From Gallionella sp. (GTDB taxonomy: Bacteria; Pseudomonadota; Gammaproteobacteria; Burkholderiales; Gallionellaceae), in the NCBI GenBank assembly GCA_028714075.1, contig JAQTMZ010000008.1:134085-198084 (forward strand): a DNA stretch of 64,000 bases. Reading direction: 5' to 3'. Positions 16,683-26,019 of the stretch are shown here, in pieces. Both the position numbers and the translations under genes were made by a program. Under the pieces are notes generated by a model, which saw only the letters and a program-made list of their open reading frames with translations, did no database searches and was not told where the DNA came from. How positions within the stretch are numbered: position 1 is the first letter of the stretch; every line of letters starts with the position of its first letter.

Positions 16683-17894
16683 TCAGTTAACCGAAACAAA
16701 CTGCTTCCGGAACCCCACCACTTTTTGCAGGTACTGGCGCGTTTCGGCATAGGGTAGATGCTCGCGCAGATGGCTGTATACGGCGGGTGCGGCCATGCCG
16801 TTGATGGCGGCGATGGCGGCGTCATGCTGTTTCGCCGATCCGGAAAAAGCGCGCAGCACGTTGCTCGGGCCGGTGTTGTAGGCGGAAATGACGCAGTATT
16901 CGCGCGATGCCGGGTCGGTCACCTCATCCAGCTCGTCGAAAGCCAGCACGCTCAAATACGCCGCGCCCAGCTCGATGTTGTTTTCCGCATTGAACAGGTA
17001 TTGTTTGCTGGGTATCTCGTTCGAGCCCTTGGCGCGTTTATAGGCATCGCGCCCGCCGCTGCTGGGAACCAGTTGCATCAGGCCGTAGGCGGGTGCCGAG
17101 CTGACCGCGAACGGGTTGAAGTTGCTCTCGGTGCGCATGATGGCGAATACCAGGCTCGGGCTGATGCTGTAGACCTTGGCGAATTTTTCCACCAGCGGGC
17201 GATATTTTTCCGCCTGCTTGTTGGAGAAATTGCTGACCATGTTGAACCGGACGAAGCGCGCCTGCTTGCCGCCCGCATCGGTGCTTACGCTGCGGCTTTG
17301 CGCATGGCCGACCAGGCCTGCGGCAAAACGCTCGGCCTGCTCCGGTGTGGCGATGGCACGCCCTTTATCGTCCAGCACCAGATCCAGCAGATAGGGGTTG
17401 CGTTCGCCGGTCAGTTTGATCGAGCTGTCCGAGAACAGGTCGACCGCGCGCGGGTCGTCGGGGGTGAGCAGCGTGGTGACGATGGCATCCTTCAGGCTGC
17501 TGTCGGGATTTTTTTCGTCCAGCGTTTCGACGGTGATCTCGCCGTGATCGAAATCCACGATGGCGCGGCTCAGATAACCCTGCGTGTATTTGACGTAGTT
17601 GGTGCGGTCGGGCAGCCGTGTTTCCTTCTTGCCCCATTTTTTGCCGGCGTTGCCGCGCAGCACGTCCATCAACCGTTCGAAATCGCGCTGCACGCTCTTC
17701 AGGTCATTGGCAAGCTGCATGGGATTACGCATATAGGCGAGCTGCTTGCGTTTGAGTAGCGCGCGCGCAGCCGCCTCGGGGCTGCCGCTGGCGGCGGCCG
17801 AAACGACGCTCCGGGTCGAGACGCTGCTGCATGAGGTGAGCGACAGGAGTACCGCAGACACTAATAGAATGCCGCGCTTCATTGTTGGCTTCAT
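16683..17894 (-). CDS. mltC: membrane-bound lytic murein transglycosylase C
   Basis: About 403-residue lipoprotein. The signal peptide ends in LLSLTSC, a lipobox, so it should anchor in the outer membrane. An N-terminal MltC-type domain ([20 protein letters not shown], near residues 55-75) precedes the SLT catalytic domain. Catalytic Glu is in [13 protein letters not shown], followed by AYGLMQLVP and SAYNTGP. The start is the ATG at 17894; one at 17882 also gives a good signal peptide, and the longer reading lacks support. It cuts glycan strands to 1,6-anhydro muropeptides. Confidence 0.92.
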   Translation of the reverse strand: MKPTMKRGILLVSAVLLSLTSCSSVSTRSVVSAAASGSPEAAARALLKRKQLAYMRNPMQLANDLKSVQRDFERLMDVLRGNAGKKWGKKETRLPDRTNYVKYTQGYLSRAIVDFDHGEITVETLDEKNPDSSLKDAIVTTLLTPDDPRAVDLFSDSSIKLTGERNPYLLDLVLDDKGRAIATPEQAERFAAGLVGHAQSRSVSTDAGGKQARFVRFNMVSNFSNKQAEKYRPLVEKFAKVYSISPSLVFAIMRTESNFNPFAVSSAPAYGLMQLVPSSGGRDAYKRAKGSNEIPSKQYLFNAENNIELGAAYLSVLAFDELDEVTDPASREYCVISAYNTGPSNVLRAFSGSAKQHDAAIAAINGMAAPAVYSHLREHLPYAETRQYLQKVVGFRKQFVSVN

Positions 17895-18104
17895 CGTAGA
17901 TTTAGCTGGAAATTCAGCCCCATAAATATTGTCTTGCCAGCCATTCGTCAGGCGCATTGGGGGATTTTATAGCAGCCAGATGCCGCTGCGCTATAATCAC
18001 CGCGCTATTTGCATTCAACAAAAAACCCTGCCGGCAATTGCGCGAAGCTGCGCAACCGATTAACCGGCATCTGCCGGAATGCAAATTAGCTCAAGGAGAA
18101 TCAA

Positions 18105-18338
18105 ATGAACAAACAGGAAGTCGCAATGCTCAGCAAGGAAATAGAGATGCTGATGAATGAGCGCGCAAGATTGCTGAAAGTGGTCGGCGCTGCTGCAGTG
18201 CTGGTGGCGAATACCGATGCCGAAAATTTGCCGGAAGCGGTGGTGGCTGCGGCGGAAATGCTGTCTGAAACCCTGAATGCCCTGCCCGAAGAAACGCTGA
18301 AAGACGCGCTGGAATCGGTGCGAGCCGAGGTCGAGTAG
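18105..18338 (+). CDS. small helical protein, function unknown
   Basis: 77 residues, acidic, predicted almost wholly helical (SKEIEMLMNERARLLKVVG then a run of Ala/Glu/Leu). AAGGAG lies 8 bp before the ATG, which supports real translation. No Cys, signal peptide or recognised domain. It may be co-transcribed with the patatin 35 bp downstream. Confidence 0.7.
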   Translation: MNKQEVAMLSKEIEMLMNERARLLKVVGAAAVLVANTDAENLPEAVVAAAEMLSETLNALPEETLKDALESVRAEVE

Positions 18339-18373
18339 GCCAAGAATGGTAGATCAGGAATGGTAGGGTGAAA

Positions 18374-19546
18374 ATGGAACAGCGCGCAGGGCTGATACTC
18401 ACCGGCGGCGGCGCGCGCGCGGCTTACCAGGTCGGCGTGCTCAAGGCGATTGCCGAACTGCTGCCGCGCAATGCGCGCAATCCTTTTCCGGTAATTTGCG
18501 GGACGTCGGCTGGCGCGCTCAATGCCGCGACGCTTGCGGTGAACGCGCAGAATTTTCGCAAGGGAGTGCGCTACCTCAACAACATCTGGAAGAATTTTCA
18601 CGCAAATCAAATTTATCGTACCGATGCGCTTGGCGTATTCAGCAACACCATATTGTGGCTGACCGGAATCATCCTGAGTGGTCTGGGGATCAAGATCAAC
18701 AAGTTCAGGAAAATATCGCTGCTCGACAATTCTCCGCTGGTGGAATTGCTTGATGAAATAATGCCCTGCGAAAAAATCCAGGACAGCATAGATGCCGGGC
18801 TGTTGCATGCGCTGTGCATTACCGCATCGGGCTACGGCTCCGGGCAGTCGGTTGCGTTTTACCAGGGTGCAAGCGGGATTGCTCCGTGGCGGCGCGCACG
18901 GCGTGTCGGCATTCCCACGCAGATCGAGAACAAGCATCTGCTGGCATCGTCGGCGCTGCCGTTTTTCTTTCCGGCAACCCAGATCAACCGCGAATACTTT
19001 GGCGATGGTTCGATGCGCCAGATCGCGCCGATCAGCTCCGCCCTGCATCTGGGCGCAACACGTTTGATGATCATCGGCGTCACCTCCAATGAGACCGCCG
19101 AACATCCCAGCCGCAGCGATATCGGCGAATATCCGTCGCTGGCGCAAGTTGCCGGACATGCGCTGGACAGCCTGTTCCTCGACAGCATGGAAGTGGATCT
19201 GGAACGGGTACAGCGGATCAACAATCTGGTTGCGATGATGCCGGAAGAGATGAGCAAGCGCGCCGATTTCACAAGAGTCGATGTGCTAGTAATCAAGCCC
19301 AGCCAGCCCATCGATAAGATTGCCGAGCGCTACGTGGCGGAATTTCCCTGGACGATACGCCTGTTGCTGCGCCTGATCGGGGCAGCGCACCGGAGCGGTG
19401 CGACACTGATAAGCTACCTTTTATCCGAGGGAAGTTTCTGCCGCGCGTTGATCGATCTCGGCTATCAGGATGCAATGAACCGGCGCGATGAAATCCTGCG
19501 CTTTCTCGACGTGCCGCCGCATCCGGATGAAGAGATGCCGCAATGA
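18374..19546 (+). CDS. patatin-like phospholipase
   Basis: About 390 residues. Serine lipid acyl hydrolase with a Ser-Asp dyad: oxyanion loop TGGGARAAYQVGVLKA, nucleophile in CGTSAGALNAA (near residue 40) and Asp in FGDGSMRQIAP. A membrane-active patch (ILWLTGIILSGLGIKI) follows the first block. Start at ATG 18374 with TAGGG 5 bp upstream; an in-frame GTG two codons earlier is possible. No signal peptide, so a cytoplasmic or membrane-surface enzyme. Lipid substrate unknown. Confidence 0.88.
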   Translation: MEQRAGLILTGGGARAAYQVGVLKAIAELLPRNARNPFPVICGTSAGALNAATLAVNAQNFRKGVRYLNNIWKNFHANQIYRTDALGVFSNTILWLTGIILSGLGIKINKFRKISLLDNSPLVELLDEIMPCEKIQDSIDAGLLHALCITASGYGSGQSVAFYQGASGIAPWRRARRVGIPTQIENKHLLASSALPFFFPATQINREYFGDGSMRQIAPISSALHLGATRLMIIGVTSNETAEHPSRSDIGEYPSLAQVAGHALDSLFLDSMEVDLERVQRINNLVAMMPEEMSKRADFTRVDVLVIKPSQPIDKIAERYVAEFPWTIRLLLRLIGAAHRSGATLISYLLSEGSFCRALIDLGYQDAMNRRDEILRFLDVPPHPDEEMPQ

Positions 19547-19604
19547 CATTACTGCCAGAGAGCTGGGGGTGGGGAGTGGCAGGGGCAATTTGGAAGACAC
19601 CTCT

Positions 19605-20597
19605 GTGGAAAAAATAATCCACCCGCGCACCTGGCAGTTGCTGCATTTGCTGGCGGATGGCGCATTCCATTCCGGCGAGACTCTGGCAGGCCGGCTTGGC
19701 GTGTCGCGCGCCAGCGTATTCAACTCGCTGGCCGATGTTGCGGGCTACGGCGTGGAACTGCAACGGATACGCGGGCGCGGCTATCGCTTGGCGCGGCCGT
19801 GGCAGCGCCTGGAACGGGATGAAATATTGCGCCACCTGAACCGGGAAGCCGGGCAATTCGACATCGAGATAATGCCGCAAGCCGCTTCCAGCAATACCCT
19901 GCTGTTGCAGCGCGCCCGGCTGGAAGCCGGAGATGTTTCCAGCGGCAGCGTGCTGGCGGTGGAATTGCAAACCGCCGGGCGCGGGCGGATAGGACGCACC
20001 TGGCATTCCGCCCTGGGCGGCACACTGACGTTTTCCCTGCTGTGGCGCTTCGATTGCGGACTGAACGCGCTGTCCGGCTTGAGCCTCGCGGTGGGTGTGG
20101 CCATTGCGCGCGCGTTGGAGCAATCCGGCGCGCAGGGTGTGCTGCTTAAATGGCCGAACGACATCCTGACCCAGCAGGGCAAACTGGGCGGCGTGCTTAT
20201 CGAAACACAGGGCGATATGCTCGGGCCGAGCACGGTGGTGATCGGCATCGGCCTGAACTGCGCCCTGCCGCCCAAGTTGACGCGGCAGATCGACCAGCCC
20301 GCCAGCGCGCTGGATGAAGTGTGCGTAAATATGCCCACGCGCAACCAGTTGCTGGCCGCCGTACTGCGGGAATTGGCGTGCGTGCTGCGGGAATTTGCGC
20401 AGGGCGGCTTCGCGGCATCGCGCGCCGAATGGGAGCGATATCACATCCACCGCGGCAAGCCGGTGCAGTTGCGCATGGCGGATGGTTCGGCGGTAAGCGG
20501 AATCGCGCGCGGAGTCAGCGATATCGGGGAGCTGTGCCTGGAGACCACGCAGGGTGTGCGGCATTTCAATTCCGGAGAATTGGGGAGAACGGCGTGA
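19605..20597 (+). CDS. birA: biotin ligase / biotin operon repressor BirA
   Basis: About 330 residues. N-terminal winged helix (LLHLLADGAFHSGETLAGRL, then SRASVFNSL), then the biotin protein ligase domain with GRGRIGRTW, KWPNDIL and GGVLIE, then a C-terminal SH3-like domain. It activates biotin to biotinyl-AMP and loads it onto acetyl-CoA carboxylase. The start is uncertain: a GTG at 19605 with GGAAG 8 bp upstream gives the usual length. An in-frame reading from 19488 would overlap the patatin gene. Stop and coaX start overlap as GTGA. Confidence 0.92.
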   Translation: MEKIIHPRTWQLLHLLADGAFHSGETLAGRLGVSRASVFNSLADVAGYGVELQRIRGRGYRLARPWQRLERDEILRHLNREAGQFDIEIMPQAASSNTLLLQRARLEAGDVSSGSVLAVELQTAGRGRIGRTWHSALGGTLTFSLLWRFDCGLNALSGLSLAVGVAIARALEQSGAQGVLLKWPNDILTQQGKLGGVLIETQGDMLGPSTVVIGIGLNCALPPKLTRQIDQPASALDEVCVNMPTRNQLLAAVLRELACVLREFAQGGFAASRAEWERYHIHRGKPVQLRMADGSAVSGIARGVSDIGELCLETTQGVRHFNSGELGRTA

Positions 20598-21328
20598 ATC
20601 TGCTGATCGACGCGGGCAATACGCGCATCAAATGGGCCTTGACGGATGAATGTAACTGGCTGGACAGCGGCCATTTCCCTGTCGAACAGGCCAGCGGCTT
20701 GGCGCAGTTCTTTGCCGCCTGTTTCGACAGGCGCGGCGCAGATCCGCAAAACATAAGAATCTTTGCGAGCAATGTCGCCGGGGAAGAGGTCGCGCAGCAT
20801 ATCCGCAATATCGGCACCGGCCACCCGCCCGAATTTGTCGTTGCGCAAAAGGAACAGTGCGGTGTCCGCAACGGCTATTCCAGCGCAGCCCAGCTGGGCA
20901 GCGACCGGTGGGCTGCGTTGATTGCGGCATGGCATCGGGTGCGCGGTGAATGTCTGGTGGTGGGCTGCGGCACGGCAACCACGATAGATACGCTGTCCGG
21001 GCACGGGGAATTTCTCGGCGGATTGATTCTGCCCGGCGTGGAACTGATGCAGCGCAGTTTGTGCGACGCAACGGCCCAATTGCAGCCGGGGCAAGGAAAA
21101 TATGTTCCGCTCCCGTTGAATACCGCCGATGCGCTGTATAGCGGCGCGCTACAAGCCAGTTGCGGCGCGATAGAACGACAGCACGCGCTGCTTGGCAATA
21201 ATGCACCCGTGCTGTTGAGCGGCGGCGCAGCCGCACAATTACAAGAGCGCCTTAACCTGCCGCTGCAGATGGTGGATAATCCGGTGCTGCAAGGATTGTT
21301 GTTAATCGCACAGGAAGCGGGCGCATGA
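20594..21328 (+). CDS. coaX: type III pantothenate kinase
   Basis: 244 residues, GTG start overlapping birA by 4 bp with GGGGAGA upstream. First step of coenzyme A synthesis; ASKHA fold. LLIDAGNTRIKWAL is the phosphate loop, GSDRWAALIAAWH the pantothenate side, GCGTATTIDTLS the second phosphate loop, and GGLILPGVELM follows. birA-coaX adjacency is common in betaproteobacteria. Confidence 0.95.
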   Translation: MNLLIDAGNTRIKWALTDECNWLDSGHFPVEQASGLAQFFAACFDRRGADPQNIRIFASNVAGEEVAQHIRNIGTGHPPEFVVAQKEQCGVRNGYSSAAQLGSDRWAALIAAWHRVRGECLVVGCGTATTIDTLSGHGEFLGGLILPGVELMQRSLCDATAQLQPGQGKYVPLPLNTADALYSGALQASCGAIERQHALLGNNAPVLLSGGAAAQLQERLNLPLQMVDNPVLQGLLLIAQEAGA

Positions 21329-22071
21329 TGAAGACATTGTTCTGGATTTTATTGTCGGCGAATATAATTTTCTTCGCGGTGATGCAATGGGGAGACCGGC
21401 TGACCGCCGACGAGCAAGCGGTGCAAGCACAACCTGCGCTGCATGAGGAAAAAATCAGCTTGTTGAATATGCCGCAAAGCAGTCCCGTCGCAACACTGCC
21501 CGCATCCGCCCCGGTCGCAACACCCGTATCCGCCCCCGTCGCAACGCCTGTGGCCGAACCGGCACAGCCTGCGGCCAAACCGATGCAGGTTACGGTAAAA
21601 ACGGATACCCAGTGCCTCGAATGGGGAGATTTCTCCGGCGCGGATTTGGCACGGGCCACGGCGGCTTTGTCCGCGTTGCAACTCGGCGATAAATTAAGCC
21701 AGCGTCAAATCGAATACAACATAGGTTATTGGGTGTATATCCCGCCAATCAAGGACAAGGCGGCGCTGGCCAAAAAACTCGCCCAACTCAAGGCGCGCGG
21801 GGTCAAGGAACATTTCGTGGTATCGGAAGCGGGGCCCTGGCAGAATGCCGTCTCGCTCGGCGTATTCAAAACGCAAGAAGCGGCGCAAAACTTTTTTGAC
21901 GATTTGCGCACCAGGGGAGTGCGTAGCGCGCAGGTCGGCGAACGCGCCAGCAAACTCAAGGCAACCATATTCGTGCTGAACGGATTGGATGCCGCAACCG
22001 GAACCGGGCTGGCCGAAATGCAGAAGAATTTTGCCGGGAGCGAGTTGAAAAAGATACCCTGTACGCATTGA
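21325..22071 (+). CDS. SPOR-domain cell-envelope protein
   Basis: About 248 residues. N-terminal anchor (TLFWILLSANIIFFAVMQW), a Pro/Ala/Val linker with near-tandem ATPVSAPVATPVA repeats, a Cys (DTQCLEWGDF), and a C-terminal SPOR fold (YWVYIPPIKDKAALAKKLAQ; VSLGVFKTQEAAQNFFDDL). SPOR domains bind glycan strands stripped of stem peptides at the septum. Overlaps coaX by ATGA; two successive ATGs make the exact start ambiguous by one codon. Confidence 0.85.
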   Translation: MMKTLFWILLSANIIFFAVMQWGDRLTADEQAVQAQPALHEEKISLLNMPQSSPVATLPASAPVATPVSAPVATPVAEPAQPAAKPMQVTVKTDTQCLEWGDFSGADLARATAALSALQLGDKLSQRQIEYNIGYWVYIPPIKDKAALAKKLAQLKARGVKEHFVVSEAGPWQNAVSLGVFKTQEAAQNFFDDLRTRGVRSAQVGERASKLKATIFVLNGLDAATGTGLAEMQKNFAGSELKKIPCTH

Positions 22072-22110
22072 CAAGACAGGGCGGAATCTGGAGAATGCCG
22101 CGCTCTTCGC

Positions 22111-22187
22111 GGTGATATAGCTCAGGTGGTTAGAGCGCAGCACTCATAACGCTGAGGTCGGTGGTTCAAATCCACCTATCACCACCA
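22111..22187 (+). tRNA. tRNA with CAU anticodon, probably elongator Met
   Basis: A 77-nt cloverleaf with encoded CCA. Acceptor stem GGTGATA / TATCACC, D-loop AGCTCAGGTGGTTAGAGC, anticodon CAT at 22145-22147 in CTCATAA, and T arm GGTGGTTCAAATCCACC. CAU may be methionine or, if modified to lysidine, isoleucine. The overall sequence looks like betaproteobacterial elongator tRNA-Met. DNA just downstream is accessory in character. Confidence 0.95.
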
Positions 22188-22410
22188 AAAACAGTCAGGT
22201 AGTCTCAAAACCCTTCGAGCCGGCATGAATAAACGCATAGCAGGTTTTTCTTTACCTGACTATTCCCTTGCAATGGACAAAGCTCGGGGCAGCGCCCAAA
22301 GGGAAGCTTCAGCATCATCCTCTGAATGGCTGGCTCATCACTCTACAGGATGAAAAGCTGGTAGCATAAAACTTACCCGCAGAAAGTCGCAAAACCGAGG
22401 GAAGCTCAAA

Positions 22411-23565
22411 GTGAAGATATTGCAAATTATCTTGATGGTACTGGCATTCATCCCGCTTCCGGTTCACGCCAAAGATACGGCCGCAGCAACCATACCTGCA
22501 ACGACAACTGCACCAGCCAATTCAACCGGTGGCAGAAACAACTCCGGCGCTCCCTATGAGCCCGGAGGAGCGCTCGACAGTTGCGCCCAGAGTTTCCTCA
22601 CACCCAAGCCTTATAACTGGTATGGATACCGGAATGTCTGTTCCGATGCGATCCACATTACCTTCAGGCCAAAGACAGCATCCCCGGGGTTCCGTGCGAG
22701 TGCAATGGATCTGGCACCCGGCCAAAGCGGTACCACCGGCTATTCCACGTCCGATACTCCACAAGGGTTATTCGCAGGCGTTTGCCGTAAAGATTTTGTC
22801 CCGGTGGATATGCAAAATAAAATGTGGGAAGCCGTCGAAAGCGCAAGCTTCAGGTGCATGAAAGTATCGGGCGCATCGCCATCAAGCGAGACGCCTCCTC
22901 CGCAGAAAAATGCAGGTGACCAATTGCCCCCAACACAAGGGGCAGCCCAAGGATCTGCGCGAACACAAAACCAACAAAAAACCGATCCGTTGAAGGAGGC
23001 GGCACAAGTGGCCCAAGTCGGGCAAAAACAACATCCGGCCGAGAAACTTCAGCCGCAAGAGATCAAACGCCAGCAGAAAGAGGCGGGCCATCAGGCGCGT
23101 GAGACGAATACGGGAAACAGCGACAATGCAGCCGCTACGACCGGAGGAAAACCGCTCATCCCGCAACCGGCTCCCGATTCCAGTGAAACAGAAAAGATCG
23201 GGAAAGGTTCTGTTGTAGCGCTGGATTGCGGCAAAAACGTAAAAGGGGCTCTCAAGGTTGTAGCTGAAATCGGTGATCCGCCAAATGAAGTCATTTTCAA
23301 GAATGTGAGCAGCAGCGACATTTTTTTGGTGGCCGGGGCAAAAAGAGTGGATGGTTATGGAAGCGATGCTCTCACCCTCCAGCCGGGTAAAGAGCACAAA
23401 ATAGTCCAACTCAAAGTTGACCGTAACTATGACTATGGGGAATGGTACGCCGTGTATTCAGACAAGGCCGCTACCCAGCCAATCAGGCGAAATGGCGAGA
23501 AGCCCTCAGCCGATCAGGTGCGTTGCCTGAATCGAATGAATGAAGTTCTTAAATCATTTTGGTGA
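22411..23565 (+). CDS. secreted protein of unknown function with two Cys-containing ends
   Basis: 384 residues, GTG start with GAGGGA upstream. Signal peptide IILMVLAFIPLPVHA, then KDTAA. An N-terminal globular part with four cysteines (LDSCAQSF, RNVCSD, AGVCRKD, SFRCMK) is followed by a roughly 100-residue Gln/Lys/Pro-rich linker. A C-terminal domain carries two cysteines (ALDCGKNV, VRCLNRM). The Cys pairs suggest disulfides in the periplasm or outside. Not recognised. First gene after the tRNA and probably part of an acquired segment. Confidence 0.72.
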   Translation: MKILQIILMVLAFIPLPVHAKDTAAATIPATTTAPANSTGGRNNSGAPYEPGGALDSCAQSFLTPKPYNWYGYRNVCSDAIHITFRPKTASPGFRASAMDLAPGQSGTTGYSTSDTPQGLFAGVCRKDFVPVDMQNKMWEAVESASFRCMKVSGASPSSETPPPQKNAGDQLPPTQGAAQGSARTQNQQKTDPLKEAAQVAQVGQKQHPAEKLQPQEIKRQQKEAGHQARETNTGNSDNAAATTGGKPLIPQPAPDSSETEKIGKGSVVALDCGKNVKGALKVVAEIGDPPNEVIFKNVSSSDIFLVAGAKRVDGYGSDALTLQPGKEHKIVQLKVDRNYDYGEWYAVYSDKAATQPIRRNGEKPSADQVRCLNRMNEVLKSFW

Positions 23566-23661
23566 CGCATGGCCAAGCGCCGACCGCTTCCCGTTTTATT
23601 GAAGCCTGAAACATTGCTGCGTGCAGTTTCTTTAATGTGCCACCATACTGGATAGACAGAT

Positions 23662-24708
23662 ATGCGGCGCGTAAATCCGGGCAGTACGCATGTGGTTTCG
23701 GCAATTGCGGCGGACAATATCCCGCTGCAACTGACCGATACTGACGAAGCCCCGAAAAATTTTCTCGATGAGTGGCCGGAAAGTGGAGAGTTCTACCAGA
23801 CAACCCGGCATGCCATGCCGGGATTCACCTTCAGATACTTGGTTGCGCACCGGGCCGGCGTCCGCATAGCGGCCATTCCTTATTTCATCACGGACTTCAA
23901 GCTCAACACCATGCTGGCAGAAGGTTGGCTCAAGCGGCTTCTCGGCGGACTAAGCCTGCGCATTGCCTGTATCGGGCACCCGACAGTTGCCTTCGGGCGC
24001 ATCGACGGGCAGGTCGGCGCAGAGCTGCTGGGTAGCGCATTCGCCGCCTTAAGCGCGAAAGCGCCTGTCGTTGCCTTCAAGGGTTTCGGATATGACCTTC
24101 CGGCGCCCGGCTTCGTTCGCGTAGCCGGGTTACCGGTGGCGGTGCTGCATCTTGAAGGAGATTTCTGGAGCACCTTGCACGGGCACAAGAAGCGCAACGA
24201 TCTTACCCGCAAGCTCAAGGCTTCGGCGGCACTGCGCTTTGAAGAGCATGATGGCTTGCCCGGCGAGCACCTGGAGCGGGTGCACCAACTCTACCTGAAC
24301 ACCCGCAGCCAATCTCCAATCCGGTTCGGCTGCCTGTCCCCGGCATACTTCTCCGGCACATCGGCACTGAGCATTTACATCCTCGCATTCCTGCAAGACC
24401 GGCTGGTAGGATTTGTCCAACTGCTGCCCAAAGGGGACAGGGTAGTGGGCAAGTATTTGGGTATGGACTACACAGTAAGCCGGGAGCATGAATTGTATTT
24501 TGCCTTGTGCCTGCGCGCTATGGACACTTGCGTCCGCCGAGGGCTAAAGGAGATCGAGTTAGGCGAAACCAGCTATCACTTCAAGAAAGAACTGGGCTGC
24601 GAACTGGTCGATACCTGGGTTTATTACCGCCATCGCAACCCTCTAGCTCACGCGCTGCTAGCCCGTTGTGCCTTTCTGCTTGAGCCATCCGGGAAGGACT
24701 TGCTCTGA
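23662..24708 (+). CDS. GNAT-like acetyltransferase (BioF2/FemAB type)
   Basis: 348 residues. Two tandem GNAT-like halves: the first around FRYLVAHRAGVRIAAIPYF, the second with FLQDRLVGFVQLLPKG and KYLGMDYTVSREHELYF. GLKEIELGETSYHFKKELGC is the signature of the peptidoglycan/exopolysaccharide acyltransferase-like family (Acetyltransf_6). Likely moves an acyl or aminoacyl group onto a small molecule or cell-wall precursor; substrate unknown. No membrane segment. Confidence 0.75.
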   Translation: MRRVNPGSTHVVSAIAADNIPLQLTDTDEAPKNFLDEWPESGEFYQTTRHAMPGFTFRYLVAHRAGVRIAAIPYFITDFKLNTMLAEGWLKRLLGGLSLRIACIGHPTVAFGRIDGQVGAELLGSAFAALSAKAPVVAFKGFGYDLPAPGFVRVAGLPVAVLHLEGDFWSTLHGHKKRNDLTRKLKASAALRFEEHDGLPGEHLERVHQLYLNTRSQSPIRFGCLSPAYFSGTSALSIYILAFLQDRLVGFVQLLPKGDRVVGKYLGMDYTVSREHELYFALCLRAMDTCVRRGLKEIELGETSYHFKKELGCELVDTWVYYRHRNPLAHALLARCAFLLEPSGKDLL

Positions 24709-25350
24709 TTTTAAAGACCGTTAAATTCCAGTAGCCGCTTGCGGGTGATCTGAGCAAATTACCTGAATAGAAAACCCAGATGACGGCTTCCAGAAGGGTA
24801 ATACAATAGCCGCCGGTGGTTAACTGCAAGAGCTTGATCGTTTTATAGCGTTCGGAGCCACTTGGAAAATGCTCTATAAAACTCCTTCAGTGTTATTTCG
24901 GCTTTATCTCGAAAATAACGATTGCTGGAAGCAGAATATATGTGCCCCTTCGTACTAAACTGCCCTCTCATGATCGCTCCTAATAGTCGCCAAGTTATGC
25001 GATTATCGACAAGTATCGACAGAACTTTAGGCCGCTTCAAGGCAATGTTAAAGAGCGGACAGCGTTTTTAGCTTCACAAATGAATTTCCGCTGCAAATAA
25101 AATCGAACATCCGGTATGTGTCGAGCCGCACATCGCCGGGATCGGCTATGCGGCGATCAGTTCAATTCACCGTCAAATATAGCCCTCCGCCAGCATTTCT
25201 GGTCTCCGGTCAAAGCATAATGATGCAACCATCCTGCCGTTTTATATTATTATCTCTTCAGTGCCCGAATGGATTCCTGCTGCTCATTGTTTCGGCAGGC
25301 AAGATAATCGACCCGTTGGCCAAAATAAACCAATTTAAATGGAGTAGACA
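24709..25350. other. 642-bp gap, AT-richer, mostly without recognisable content
   Basis: No convincing gene. A 65-codon open frame on the minus strand (24843-25040) ends SNRYFRDKAEITLKEFY and then WLRTL, which faintly recalls transposase C-termini. Other short runs lack ribosome sites. Composition is lower in GC than the core genes. Read as decayed or acquired DNA. Confidence 0.5.
24843..25040 (-). pseudogene. possible transposase C-terminal remnant (weak)
   Basis: 65 codons, basic and aromatic-rich. The end (NRYFRDKAEI..LKEFYRAFSKW) has the spacing of IS630-type C-termini, but no catalytic residues or inverted ends are seen. Could equally be a chance frame. Confidence 0.2.
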
Positions 25351-25740
25351 ATGAAGTTCAACGATCAAGATGCTCAGAACCTCGCCACGGTATTTCGTGA
25401 AGCAGCAAAAGCTATAGGGGATTATTTGTATGAAAAATGGCATGATTTAGCGCCTGCCGACAGCGGCAGCCTCGGACAAATGTATGTGACGCTCAAAAAT
25501 ACCGTGGCACACCTTCCGACCCACGCCGCAGGAGTTGTCATTGATGAGGGTCAAGTCAGTTTGACCGGGTTGCTTGGTGCGACAAAGGAGGCCACCGATG
25601 CCTTCCGGAATATCGCTGACGTAAAGAAGGCGATTGCTATCACCACTGCGCTGATCGATTTGGCGGCGGCAATCCCGGCCGGAAAAACCGAAACCATTGC
25701 CGCAACCTGTCAAAACCTGCAGAAGGCCACCTCCGCTTGA
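25351..25740 (+). CDS. small helical protein, function unknown
   Basis: 129 residues, start supported by TGGAG 8 bp upstream. Predicted mostly helical and soluble, with no Cys, no signal peptide and no recognised motif. It begins MKFNDQDAQNLATVFREAAK. Sits alone between the 642-bp gap and the Sel1-repeat gene. A hairpin follows it. Considered real because of start signal and coding-like composition, not because of any homologue. Confidence 0.6.
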   Translation: MKFNDQDAQNLATVFREAAKAIGDYLYEKWHDLAPADSGSLGQMYVTLKNTVAHLPTHAAGVVIDEGQVSLTGLLGATKEATDAFRNIADVKKAIAITTALIDLAAAIPAGKTETIAATCQNLQKATSA

Positions 25741-25778
25741 CCGATGGTTAGATGCAGCCCAACCCGGCGGTCAACCGA

Positions 25779-25803
25779 GCCTGTGCAAAAAGGCCGCACA
25801 GGC
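25779..25803 (+). terminator. perfect 8-bp stem-loop after the small gene
   Basis: GCCTGTGC (25779-25786) pairs with GCACAGGC (25796-25803) across a 9-base loop, 39 bp after the stop at 25740. There is no T-run, so a Rho-independent role is doubtful. Confidence 0.35.
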
Positions 25804-26019
25804 CGGTTACATTGGAGTTGACCGACCGCTTTCTGGAAATCTGGCCGGCTGACAAGTGGCGTTTTAACTAACACTTTGAAGCTACGCGCTGCTAAAATCG
25901 CCCCCCAATCTCAAGCCGAACGCAAAACGGATGCCGCAACAGGCAGCGGCGCGAGTGAAGGTTAGAAGGGCGCAGCAGGCTGCGTCTGAAGTGCGATAGA
26001 AGAATCGAGGAGAACTAAA

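Noticed and set aside
20321..20593. N-terminal extension of coaX
   Set aside because: Reads an Arg/Gly-rich shadow of birA; GTG at 20594 with ribosome site and GTGA overlap fits the family start.
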